Assembly (NCBI GenBank): GCA_965214235.1
Contig: CBDCBH010000003.1
Coordinates: 620,001 to 684,000, forward strand
Reading direction: 5' to 3'
Source: Ilyomonas sp965214235
GTDB taxonomy: Bacteria > Bacteroidota > Bacteroidia > Chitinophagales > Chitinophagaceae
Length of the DNA: 64,000 nucleotides
Part shown: positions 1 through 8,377 of the stretch, one piece after another
Layout of the letters: the number at the start of each line of letters is the position of its first letter
Numbering within the stretch: the first letter of the stretch is position 1
The notes under the pieces: model-generated
Seen by the model: the letters and a program-made list of their open reading frames with translations, nothing else
Database searches by the model: none
Told to the model about the DNA's origin: nothing
Translations under genes and position numbers: made by a program

Positions 1-194
1 ACAATAATAACCGCGGTTGAATACCAAAACACTTTTGGCATTGTAAACTCGAGCCAGTTGTGCTGCGCATGGCGAACAATGTATGCGCTGGTGAGTGCGG
101 CAAACATCATAATAATGCTGCCAATGGCAACCCAAAGCGTAAACTTATACGGATGCAATCTTTTCTTTTCTGTACTCTCAATGCTTGCAATCAT
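1..194 (-). CDS. ctaE: Cytochrome c oxidase subunit III, N-terminal fragment
   Basis: Partial gene running off the left edge. Reading leftward from an ATG at 194, the first 64 residues begin MIASIESTEKKRLHPYKF and continue into a hydrophobic helix with the run MMFAALTSAYIVR. Bacteroidota heme-copper oxidase subunit III proteins start this way. It is the last visible gene of the respiratory cluster, 69 bp after ctaB. Subunit III is a membrane subunit of the aa3-type oxidase. The call rests on the first helix and on gene order, since most of the protein lies outside the window. Confidence 0.8.
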   Translation of the reverse strand, partial: MIASIESTEKKRLHPYKFTLWVAIGSIIMMFAALTSAYIVRHAQHNWLEFTMPKVFWYSTAVII

Positions 195-263
195 AACAAC
201 AACAATTTATGAAAAGCAAATTTAATAAATGATGGTTTCATCTTTTTACAACTAACAATTCTT

Positions 264-1178
264 TTAAAGCTTATCAGCCAACAATGCAAGCAACACAATG
301 GGTAAATAAATGTAACTGCTGAACATCACGCGTCGGGCAGCTTTCATACTCATTTCAAAATATAACCTTGTGCATTGCACTACCATAAACAAATTACAAA
401 CAATCAAAATAAAAAAACTCACTTGCCCGCTGATTCCAAAATAATAAGGCAACATGCCGATGGGTATCATCATTACTGCGTATAACAATGCTTGTAATGC
501 AGTAAATTTTGTTGGTCCTTTATCGGATGGTAACAATTTAAATCCTGCTTTACTGTAATCGTTGTGCGCCACCCATGCAATTGCCCAAAAATGCGGGAAC
601 TGCCATAAGAACTGTATGCCGAATAAAATGATGCCGCCTGTCCAGTTGATTGCAGCATTCATCGGATAGCCTGCCACCCAGCCAATAAGGCAGGGCAACG
701 CACCCGGAAACGCACCTACCAGTACTGCAATTGAGTTTACCTTTTTTAGTGGCGTATAAACAAAAGCATATAAAAACAAACTTACGGCAGAGATGATAGC
801 AGAGGTAAAATTAAAAAAATAATACATGATGAAAACGCCAATGATACCTGTAACAAAAGCGAACCTAAAAGCCTCGTTGGCGGTCATTCTTCCACTTGCA
901 ACGGGGCGGCTGGCTGTGCGCTTCATCATGGCATCGGTATCTTTTTCAACAGCCTGGTTGATGGTATTTGCGCTGCCCGCAACTAACATACCTGCAACAA
1001 AAAGAAGCAATATCATTTTCCAATCAAACCCTATAACATCAGGCGCAAGAAGATAACAAACTACACAGGAAAATACAACGGTAAAACTCAATGTGAATTT
1101 CATCAGTTGCAGATAGTCTTTTATTTTCAGACTTATCCGCAATGAAGCGCTATTTTCTCTGTTTAACTCGCCTACCAA
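264..1178 (-). CDS. ctaB: Protoheme IX farnesyltransferase (heme o synthase)
   Basis: Inner-membrane UbiA-family prenyltransferase that farnesylates protoheme to heme o, the precursor of the heme a used by the neighbouring oxidase. The signature NTINQAVEKDTDAMMKRT lies at about residues 71-88, and a second Asp-rich loop contains HNDYSKAGFKLLP. About eight or nine hydrophobic segments follow, and 304 residues is normal for the family. The only upstream in-frame start is TTG at 1178, because a stop codon precedes it; an ATG at residue 26 would cut into the first helix region. A hairpin separates it from coxA, so its expression may be partly uncoupled from the oxidase genes. Confidence 0.93.
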   Translation of the reverse strand: MVGELNRENSASLRISLKIKDYLQLMKFTLSFTVVFSCVVCYLLAPDVIGFDWKMILLLFVAGMLVAGSANTINQAVEKDTDAMMKRTASRPVASGRMTANEAFRFAFVTGIIGVFIMYYFFNFTSAIISAVSLFLYAFVYTPLKKVNSIAVLVGAFPGALPCLIGWVAGYPMNAAINWTGGIILFGIQFLWQFPHFWAIAWVAHNDYSKAGFKLLPSDKGPTKFTALQALLYAVMMIPIGMLPYYFGISGQVSFFILIVCNLFMVVQCTRLYFEMSMKAARRVMFSSYIYLPIVLLALLADKL

Positions 1179-1201
1179 AAAGAAATTTTTTTGTTATGAA
1201 A

Positions 1202-1223
1202 ATGCCCTGATTAATCAGGGCAT
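1202..1223 (-). terminator. Hairpin between coxA and ctaB
   Basis: Perfect 22-bp palindrome with arms ATGCCCTGATT and AATCAGGGCAT, lying after the coxA stop and just before the ctaB start. On the minus strand it is followed by TTTTC and then an A/T-rich run. It looks like an intrinsic or attenuating terminator inside the cluster. It could instead be an RNA-processing hairpin. Confidence 0.55.
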
Positions 1224-1256
1224 CAGATATTTTTTATGAAATAAAATCTGTTCAGT

Positions 1257-3071
1257 TTAATGACTGCTTTCATCTTCGCCTACTGCTGTAGTTTGTGGTA
1301 TGAATTCTTTACCATCTTTACCATAATCATAAGCCCAGCGATGCACTTCGGGTATTTCACCAGGCCAGTTGCCATGTCCGGGATTAATAGGTGTTGTCCA
1401 CTCCAGAGTGTTAGAGCCCCAGGGGTTTTGTGTTCTTACTTTACGTCCTTTAAAAATCGAATAAAAAAAGTTGAATAAAAACAAAAACTGTACAGCATAT
1501 ACAATCATTGCCACTATGCTAATCATTCGGTTTAAGCCTCCAAATTGGTTAAAGCTAACCCAGTTGCTAAAATCGTAATAACGGCGCGGCATACCGGCAA
1601 GACCTTCGTAGTGCATGGGCCAGAAAATAAGATACGCTCCCATTATAGTAATCCAGAAATGGATATACGCAAGCACATTGTTCATATATCGTCCATACAT
1701 TTTCGGGTACCAATGATATACACCGGCAAACATACCAAACATAGCGGATACACCCATTACAATATGGAAGTGAGCGATTATAAAATAAGTATCGTGCAAA
1801 TGAATATCAAGAGCAGAATTACCTAAGAAGATCCCCGTTAAACCACCGGAAATAAAAAAACTTACAAAGCCTATAGCAAACAACATAGCTGGTGTAAAAC
1901 GGATATTGCCGCGCCAGATAGTTGTTATCCAGTTAAATACTTTAATAGCTGACGGCACAGCAATGAGTAATGTAAGCAACACGAATACAGAACCAAGGAA
2001 AGGATTTAAACCGGACACAAACATGTGATGCGCCCATACCAGGAAAGCAAGAATTGCAATAGCAAATAACGATCCCACCATTGCCATATATCCGAAGATT
2101 GGCTTGCGCGCGTTGGTGGATAATACTTCTGATACAATTCCCATTGCCGGTAAGATAATGATATATACCTCCGGATGACCTAAAAACCAGAACAAATGCT
2201 GATATAAAATAGCGCTTCCGCCTTCATTAGGCAATGCCCCTACACCGCTTACAAAAATGTCTGACAGATAAAAGGAAGTCCCAAAATTTCTATCAAATAT
2301 CAGTAAAATAAAACCTGAAAATAAAACAGGAAAAGATAATACGCCTAATACAGCCGTAAAGAACAAAGCCCAAATAGTGAGTGGCAGCCTTGTCATACTC
2401 ATGCCTTTAGTTCGCATGTTAAGGATGGTAGAAATATAGTTGAGCCCAGCTAATAACTGCGATACAACAAATAACGCCATAGAAACAATCCACAAATCCA
2501 TACCGGTTTTGGAGCCTGGCGATGCATCTCTCAATGCGCTTAATGGAGGGTAAGCTACCCAGCCGCCGCTGAACGGGCCTGTTTCTACAAATAAAGAAGA
2601 AATCATTACGATACTGGCGGTAAAAAAGAACCAGTAGCTCAACATATTCAACATTGGTGAAGCCATGTCTCTTGCCCCAACTTGCAAAGGAATGAGCAGG
2701 TTGGCAAATGTTCCGCTTAAACCGGCTGTCAATACAAAAAACACAAGTACCGTTCCGTGTGTTGTTACCAAAGCATAGTAAGCTTCCGCCGATATATGAC
2801 CGCCTTTTGCCCATTTGCCTAATATAGTTTCTAACCAAGGAAATGTAGTATCAGGATACCCTAATTGCAAACGGAACAATACCGACATAAATCCACCCAA
2901 AATTGCCCACACCATTCCTGTAATCAGGAACTGCTTGGCAATCATTTTATGATCCTGACTAAAAACATAAGTAGTAAAAAAATTCCCTGTATGCGGATGA
3001 TGTTCATGACTATCTTCATGAATCGTCTCAACACCGCCTGTACCCGTTTGTAAAACCGCTTCGTTACTCAT
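1257..3071 (-). CDS. ctaD: Cytochrome c oxidase subunit I
   Basis: Catalytic subunit of an aa3-type heme-copper oxidase; reduces O2 to water and pumps protons. Visible ligands are His105 (low-spin heme), His299 and Tyr303 in the HPEVY motif with Glu301, the CuB pair His348-His349, and His434/His436 in HFH (high-spin and low-spin hemes). Glu in HPEVY places it in the A1 type. The length of 604 residues includes a His-rich N-terminal extension of about 35 residues before the first helix, as in Bacteroidota homologues. It follows coxB by 37 bp and very probably shares its transcript. Confidence 0.96.
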   Translation of the reverse strand: MSNEAVLQTGTGGVETIHEDSHEHHPHTGNFFTTYVFSQDHKMIAKQFLITGMVWAILGGFMSVLFRLQLGYPDTTFPWLETILGKWAKGGHISAEAYYALVTTHGTVLVFFVLTAGLSGTFANLLIPLQVGARDMASPMLNMLSYWFFFTASIVMISSLFVETGPFSGGWVAYPPLSALRDASPGSKTGMDLWIVSMALFVVSQLLAGLNYISTILNMRTKGMSMTRLPLTIWALFFTAVLGVLSFPVLFSGFILLIFDRNFGTSFYLSDIFVSGVGALPNEGGSAILYQHLFWFLGHPEVYIIILPAMGIVSEVLSTNARKPIFGYMAMVGSLFAIAILAFLVWAHHMFVSGLNPFLGSVFVLLTLLIAVPSAIKVFNWITTIWRGNIRFTPAMLFAIGFVSFFISGGLTGIFLGNSALDIHLHDTYFIIAHFHIVMGVSAMFGMFAGVYHWYPKMYGRYMNNVLAYIHFWITIMGAYLIFWPMHYEGLAGMPRRYYDFSNWVSFNQFGGLNRMISIVAMIVYAVQFLFLFNFFYSIFKGRKVRTQNPWGSNTLEWTTPINPGHGNWPGEIPEVHRWAYDYGKDGKEFIPQTTAVGEDESSH

Positions 3072-3108
3072 AAATCAATCTCTTAATTATAAAATCAAAT
3101 CACTTCAT

Positions 3109-4197
3109 TTATTTGTTTATTGCTACTGCGCCCGTTCCGGCTTTTGCTGTGCTGTCAATTAACGGCTTGTTCGCATTGGCAGGGTCTTTATCAGGAAAAG
3201 CCGTATAATAATTAGGCTTTTGTTTTGCCATCCATTCATCAAATTCAGGCTGCGTAACCACTTCAATCACACCTTTCATTGAGTAATGCCCATTGCCACA
3301 CAATTGGTCGCAGGCAATTTCGTATTGAAAATTGGGATTGTTTGTCATTTCCTTCATTTCCTTTGTGGTGTACAATGGCGTAAACCAAATACTTGTTGGC
3401 GTACCTGGAACTGCATCCATTTTCATTCTGAAATGCGGCAACCCAACATCATGGATAACATCGCGTGAATTGATTATTAGCTTTACAGGTTTCCCTTTTA
3501 TAATGTACATCTGAGTAGGCGTAATGTCGTCAAAATTTTTTGGATCAGCATGTATATTCAAGGAAGCGCTGTCTCTAAACAACTGACCTAAGGGGTTGCT
3601 GTTCGCATCGTCAATCATTTTGTAATACTTCTCACCAAACTGCCCGTCTCTTCCAGGATAACGAAACAGCCATCCAAACTGTTTTCCGGTTATCTCAACT
3701 TGTAAAGCATTTTTAGGAGCATCGCTTGTCATGGCAAACCAGTTGCGCAAACCTATTACCACCAATACAGTTAAAGCAATAGCCGGAACAACTGTCCATA
3801 TTAATTCCATTGTATTATTATGCGGGAAAAAATACACTTTTCGTTTTTCATTGTACTGATAACGAAAGGCAAAAAAGAACAAAGCTATTTGAGTGATAAA
3901 AAAAACTATGCCTGTGATGATTACGGTCCACTTGAACATTTCATCGTACTTCTCACCATGATCACTGGCTGCTTTTTGTACTAATAAGGTTTTATGATAC
4001 AACAATTCATTACACCAATACACACCAATTAAACCCAAAATTAAAAAGGCAATCATGAAAAACGCATTCACCTTATTATTAGATTTATTCGCTTTTTCTT
4101 CGCCTTTTAAAACATTTACATATTCGCTTGCCTTCGCAATTTGAAAAATAATTACGAATATGAGTAAAATAACCGCTGCTGTAAACAAGGTTGACAT
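3109..4197 (-). CDS. ctaC: Cytochrome c oxidase subunit II
   Basis: Carries the CuA electron-entry site of the terminal oxidase. The binuclear copper motif is C296-x3-C300-G-x2-H304-x2-M307 (CDQLCGNGHYSM), near the end of a periplasmic cupredoxin domain. Three hydrophobic segments are visible: one at the extreme N-terminus, one around residues 46-63 and one around 90-112. There is no CxxCH, so no fused cytochrome c domain; electrons probably arrive from complex III-associated cytochromes. It sits between actF and coxA in one minus-strand run. Confidence 0.95.
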   Translation of the reverse strand: MSTLFTAAVILLIFVIIFQIAKASEYVNVLKGEEKANKSNNKVNAFFMIAFLILGLIGVYWCNELLYHKTLLVQKAASDHGEKYDEMFKWTVIITGIVFFITQIALFFFAFRYQYNEKRKVYFFPHNNTMELIWTVVPAIALTVLVVIGLRNWFAMTSDAPKNALQVEITGKQFGWLFRYPGRDGQFGEKYYKMIDDANSNPLGQLFRDSASLNIHADPKNFDDITPTQMYIIKGKPVKLIINSRDVIHDVGLPHFRMKMDAVPGTPTSIWFTPLYTTKEMKEMTNNPNFQYEIACDQLCGNGHYSMKGVIEVVTQPEFDEWMAKQKPNYYTAFPDKDPANANKPLIDSTAKAGTGAVAINK

Positions 4198-4264
4198 CTG
4201 TAGTAGTTTTTCAATTACAATTCATCTTAACTTAAAGAAAAACGCTCATCATTTTTGAACTTTT

Positions 4265-5503
4265 CTATGTATGATGAACAATGCTTTCTTTTAAGAACGG
4301 ATGATAACGTGGTACCAATGGTTTTGAAGCTAAGGCTCTGCCAACGCCGTAAATCATAATGCCCACAAATAAGGCAGCCGTTCCAAAATCAAACCATCCG
4401 CTTTCTGCTAAAGTTACTTTATCCGGTGATAAGCTGCCCATCACCATTTGGTAAAAATCTATCCAATGACCAAACAAAATGAGCACCGCCATAAACGTCA
4501 TTAAAGTATAGTTTCTTTTTACTGATCTTTTCATTAAAATTAGAAGAGGACAAACAAAATTGACAATCAGATTTAAGAAGAAGATCCCTTTATAAACGCC
4601 TTTTACGCGTGGCATGAAATACGTTGTTTCTTCAGGTATATTAGCATACCAAATGAGCATATATTGCGAAAACCAAAGGTATGTCCAAAAGATAGAGAAC
4701 GCAAACATGAACTTGCCAATATCATGCAAATGTTCCTGGTTGGTAAGCTCTAAATATCCTTTGTTTTTTAAGTAGATAACCCACAGTGCAATAAGCGACA
4801 GAGCCGACACAAAAGTGCTGGCAAATGTGTACCAGCTGTACATAGTTGAGAACCATTTGGCATTTAAACTCATTAACCAAAACCAAGGCGTAACCGAAGC
4901 TGTAGTTAAGGCAAACCAAACAATAAAAAGGGAAGCCGTTACGGTGTTGCGCCAAATGTAGCTTTTACCAGTTTCAAAATCGAACTTGCCTTCATCGGCT
5001 TCACTTGACAGCCTGCGCATACGAGCACCTAACAAGCTCCATAATCCGATAGTTAACAATGTCCAAAGGATAAAAAATGGCTTATTTAAAAACCCGATTT
5101 TTCCTTTTAAAACTTCGCTGTCTACAATCGCTTTATTATTGAGCCACTGGTAAATGTAGGATTTATCAGAGAGGACAATAAAAACCAATAAAAGAAAAGT
5201 GATGGTTCCAAAAATGGGCACCATTACAGAGATAGCTTCGCACACACGCCGGAAGGTTGTAGTGAAGCCAGCCATTGCTAATGTAGTGGCACAAATAAAA
5301 AACATAGCAGCATTACAAACCATAGTAAAAAAAACACTGTTATATAAAAGGGTGCCCCAAAACACAGCCTTATCATGGTCGTTGTTGCTTAAGCCATAAG
5401 CGATGAAGCCAATAATCACAGCAAGTAAACCAACTGCCATCAATCCGAAAGACCATGTGCGCATTCTGGCAGGTATCTCAAACTGTTCTCTTACTAATGC
5501 CAT
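4265..5503 (-). CDS. actF: Alternative complex III subunit ActF (membrane quinol-site subunit)
   Basis: Polytopic membrane protein of 412 residues with about ten hydrophobic helices and short loops, placed sixth in a complete act operon. In alternative complex III, ActF is an NrfD-like (truncated) subunit that sits beside ActC in the quinol-oxidising membrane module. Helix 8 contains FMFAFSIFWTYLWFSQYMLI, typical of ActF proteins. The call uses membrane topology and gene order together, since isolated motifs are weak in this family. Confidence 0.88.
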   Translation of the reverse strand: MALVREQFEIPARMRTWSFGLMAVGLLAVIIGFIAYGLSNNDHDKAVFWGTLLYNSVFFTMVCNAAMFFICATTLAMAGFTTTFRRVCEAISVMVPIFGTITFLLLVFIVLSDKSYIYQWLNNKAIVDSEVLKGKIGFLNKPFFILWTLLTIGLWSLLGARMRRLSSEADEGKFDFETGKSYIWRNTVTASLFIVWFALTTASVTPWFWLMSLNAKWFSTMYSWYTFASTFVSALSLIALWVIYLKNKGYLELTNQEHLHDIGKFMFAFSIFWTYLWFSQYMLIWYANIPEETTYFMPRVKGVYKGIFFLNLIVNFVCPLLILMKRSVKRNYTLMTFMAVLILFGHWIDFYQMVMGSLSPDKVTLAESGWFDFGTAALFVGIMIYGVGRALASKPLVPRYHPFLKESIVHHT

Positions 5504-5541
5504 TATATTTATTTTAAATGCTTATTTTGAATTCGGATATA

Positions 5542-6195
5542 TTACTTTTTAGTTGCTGCTGTATTGTCGGACGATTTCGGTTTGTTAGCCGCCTGCTTCG
5601 ACTTTATATAAGCGATAATCATCCACCTTTGCTGACGTGTTAACTGCGATGCATAGCTGCCCATTAAGTTTTTGCCGTATGCAACCGAATAAAACATTTG
5701 CCCGGCGGGCATGGCTTCGTATTTGGCATCACCCACCAACGTTGCCGGCTTGGCAGGGAAAGGTCCTTGTCCGCCTTTATACAAAGGTCCGTTGCCATCT
5801 AATGCAGTGCCATGGCAGATAGCACAGTTGATTAAAAACAAACGTTCTGCTTCTTTTAAGTCAGGTGCACTGGGTGCCATGTAAGGATTTTGAATTGCCT
5901 TTGATGCCACATAATTGGCGGTATCGCCTGGTATATCTTTCGTTAAAAGAAAAGTGAGGTCTTCGCCACGCATTACTGTTCCTAACACGGGTCGGTTGTT
6001 ATAAAATATTTTAGCATCACCCTGTGTCGGATCATTCGTAAAATCGGTTGAATCTCGTTCTATATATGTTTCGAAGGCACGGCTATAAGCCATATCCGGC
6101 ATATAGATAGTGCCTGGTTTTCTTTTTACATCATCGCAGCTTACAACTGCTGCAACACAAGTAACGGAAAGAAGTATGATAAATAACTGCTTCAT
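5542..6195 (-). CDS. actE: Alternative complex III cytochrome c subunit ActE (lipoprotein)
   Basis: Mono-heme cytochrome c. A lipoprotein signal ends at Cys20 (AVVSC), and the heme motif C124-A-I-C-H128 is followed by a Met-containing region (MPAGQMFYSV) that can give the sixth ligand. The protein would be lipid-anchored on the periplasmic face and pass electrons from the act complex toward the oxidase. The Lys-rich tail from about residue 198 is poorly structured. It lies 19 bp after actD and 38 bp before actF. Confidence 0.92.
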   Translation of the reverse strand: MKQLFIILLSVTCVAAVVSCDDVKRKPGTIYMPDMAYSRAFETYIERDSTDFTNDPTQGDAKIFYNNRPVLGTVMRGEDLTFLLTKDIPGDTANYVASKAIQNPYMAPSAPDLKEAERLFLINCAICHGTALDGNGPLYKGGQGPFPAKPATLVGDAKYEAMPAGQMFYSVAYGKNLMGSYASQLTRQQRWMIIAYIKSKQAANKPKSSDNTAATKK

Positions 6196-6214
6196 GCTTA
6201 AAAATTAATTGCCG

Positions 6215-6805
6215 TTAAACTACGTTCACTTCAGTATCTCTTATTAATTGCTGTGTTTTGTCGTATCGTCCAAACCACCAACCCGGCTCGGCTTCCTGCA
6301 CATTTACTTTTATTGCACCGTTGTTGGTTAAAAAACTTTGTAAATCGTTTACATTGGTTTTGGCTGTGCATTCAATTACCATCACAAATAAATCATCCGT
6401 AGCGCGCATATCAAAATGATGCTTTTTTACAAATGGCATCATTTGACACAAATAACAAAATGTAAGCACCATGCCAACGGCTGAAAACAGAACGGTAGTT
6501 TCAAAAGTAATGGGTATAAAAGCAGGTAAAGCAAAATGCGGTTTACCTCCTACATTAATAGGCCAATCGCTGGTAAAAATCCATCCCATGCAACCCAAGG
6601 CCGTTGCGGTTCCTGTAATACCGTAAATAAACCCGGCAGTGTGCAGGCTGGTTTCACGCAAGCCCATGGCATGATCTAAACCATGAACGGGAAACGGCGT
6701 ATATATGTCATGTATTTTATAACCTGCCGTGCGCATTTTTTTTACCGCCGGAAACAGCACATCTTCATTATCAAAACATCCGACTACAAACTTCTTTCTT
6801 GCCAT
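6215..6805 (-). CDS. actD: Alternative complex III subunit ActD (DUF3341)
   Basis: 196 residues with two hydrophobic helices around residues 58-78 and 100-122, a soluble N-terminal domain starting MARKKFVVGCFDNED, and a C-terminal cytoplasmic domain. This matches the DUF3341 protein always found between actC and actE. Known alternative complex III structures place it as a small peripheral membrane subunit without cofactors. Operon position makes the assignment firm. Confidence 0.9.
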   Translation of the reverse strand: MARKKFVVGCFDNEDVLFPAVKKMRTAGYKIHDIYTPFPVHGLDHAMGLRETSLHTAGFIYGITGTATALGCMGWIFTSDWPINVGGKPHFALPAFIPITFETTVLFSAVGMVLTFCYLCQMMPFVKKHHFDMRATDDLFVMVIECTAKTNVNDLQSFLTNNGAIKVNVQEAEPGWWFGRYDKTQQLIRDTEVNVV

Positions 6806-6859
6806 ATACTAAAATTCAAAGGTCAAAAGTGAAATCAAACTCATATAAAATTCTGCTTT

Positions 6860-8302
6860 CTAATGAGCATAATGATGTGCAAATTCTGTTGTGGATTCTT
6901 CTTCAATCGGTTCCATTCTTTCTTTAAAATTCTCTCCGGAAGTTTTCAAAATAGATTTTATTTCCGCTGTTGCAATTACCGGGAAATATTTGGCAAACAA
7001 GAAGAAGCAGGTAAAGAATAAACCAAAGGTTCCTAAGTAAAAGCCTACTTCCCAAATGCTTGGGCTATAATAAGGTGACCAGGACGAAGGCAAATAATCG
7101 CGATACAAAGAGGTAACAATAATTACAAAACGCTCAAACCACATACCTACATTTACAATCACGCTCATAAAGAAAGTAACGGTAATGTTCCTTCTCATTT
7201 TCCTGAACCAGAACAGTTGTGGCGATAATACGTTACAAGCCATCATGCCGTAATAACTCCATCCGTAAGGGCTAAATAAATTACCACGACTGTAAAAAAA
7301 AGTATAGGCTTCATATTTATTCTGGCTATAAAAGCCCATGAATAACTCGGTGAGATAAGCTACACCAACTATAGAGCCCGTAAGCACAATCACTTTGTTC
7401 ATTGCTTCGATATGACCCAATGTTATATAATCTTTCAGGTTCAAAACTTTGCGCACGATAATCAACAGTGTTTGTACCATCGCAAAGCCGGAAAACACCG
7501 CACCGGCAACGAAGTAAGGCGGGAAGATTGTTGTATGCCAGCCGGGTATCACAGATGTTGCAAAGTCGAACGATACAATGGTATGTACCGATAATACCAG
7601 CGGCGTACTTAAGCCTGCCAATACCAACGATAAGCTTTCATGGCGCTGCCAGTGTTTAGTTGAACCATTCCAGCCAAAAGAAGCAATGCCATATAAGAGC
7701 TTGCGAAGTTTTGTTTTTGCTCTGTCTCTAACCGTTGCCAAATCAGGCAACAAGCCACTATACCAGAAAAGAAGCGATACTGTAAAATAGGTTGATATGG
7801 CAAACACGTCCCACATCAAAGGCGAATTAAAGTTGGGCCAAACGGGTCCGCGGGTATTGGGATATGGCATTACAAAAAAGCCCATCCAAACACGTCCCAT
7901 GTGGAAGATGGGAAACTGACCGGCACACATTACCGCGAAGATAGTCATGGCTTCTGCAGCGCGGTTTACGCCAGTGCGCCATCCCTGGCGGAACAGTAAT
8001 AAGATGGCAGAAATCAAGGTTCCGGCATGACCGATACCTACCCACCAAACGAAGTTGGTAATATCCCAACCCCAACCGATAGTACGATTGATATTCCATT
8101 CGCCAATGCCATAAGTAACCTCCCTGTAAACACTGTAAATACCAAATAAAAGCAAGGCAACAGCAATATAAAAACCGATGTACCAAAGTGTTGAAGGCTT
8201 GCCTTCGATGGGTGCGCAAATATCTTCTGTAACCTGATGATAATCTTTATCGCCACTTATTAAGGGCTCTCTTAACAGCGATTCGTATTTTAATGATGAC
8301 AT
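6860..8302 (-). CDS. actC: Alternative complex III subunit ActC (NrfD/polysulfide-reductase type)
   Basis: 480-residue integral membrane protein with about ten helices and no cofactor motifs, typical of NrfD/PsrC subunits that bind and oxidise quinol. The stretch GHAGTLISAILLLFRQGWR is characteristic of ActC. It lies directly after actB, the iron-sulfur subunit that would take its electrons. The Glu-rich C-terminal tail ending in EFAHHYAH is outside the membrane. Confidence 0.93.
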   Translation of the reverse strand: MSSLKYESLLREPLISGDKDYHQVTEDICAPIEGKPSTLWYIGFYIAVALLLFGIYSVYREVTYGIGEWNINRTIGWGWDITNFVWWVGIGHAGTLISAILLLFRQGWRTGVNRAAEAMTIFAVMCAGQFPIFHMGRVWMGFFVMPYPNTRGPVWPNFNSPLMWDVFAISTYFTVSLLFWYSGLLPDLATVRDRAKTKLRKLLYGIASFGWNGSTKHWQRHESLSLVLAGLSTPLVLSVHTIVSFDFATSVIPGWHTTIFPPYFVAGAVFSGFAMVQTLLIIVRKVLNLKDYITLGHIEAMNKVIVLTGSIVGVAYLTELFMGFYSQNKYEAYTFFYSRGNLFSPYGWSYYGMMACNVLSPQLFWFRKMRRNITVTFFMSVIVNVGMWFERFVIIVTSLYRDYLPSSWSPYYSPSIWEVGFYLGTFGLFFTCFFLFAKYFPVIATAEIKSILKTSGENFKERMEPIEEESTTEFAHHYAH

Positions 8303-8377
8303 CCGGTAGTATTTTAAAATGTTCTGTTATTATCAATCTTTTTTATCAACCATCAAGCTTATGGCTGACATTTGTTT

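Noticed and set aside
2419..2838. 139-codon frame opposite in phase to coxA
   Set aside because: Overlaps the coxA coding sequence entirely in another frame and shows no domain or signal features.
7827..8219. 130-codon frame within actC
   Set aside because: Out-of-frame shadow of actC; composition is unlike a protein.
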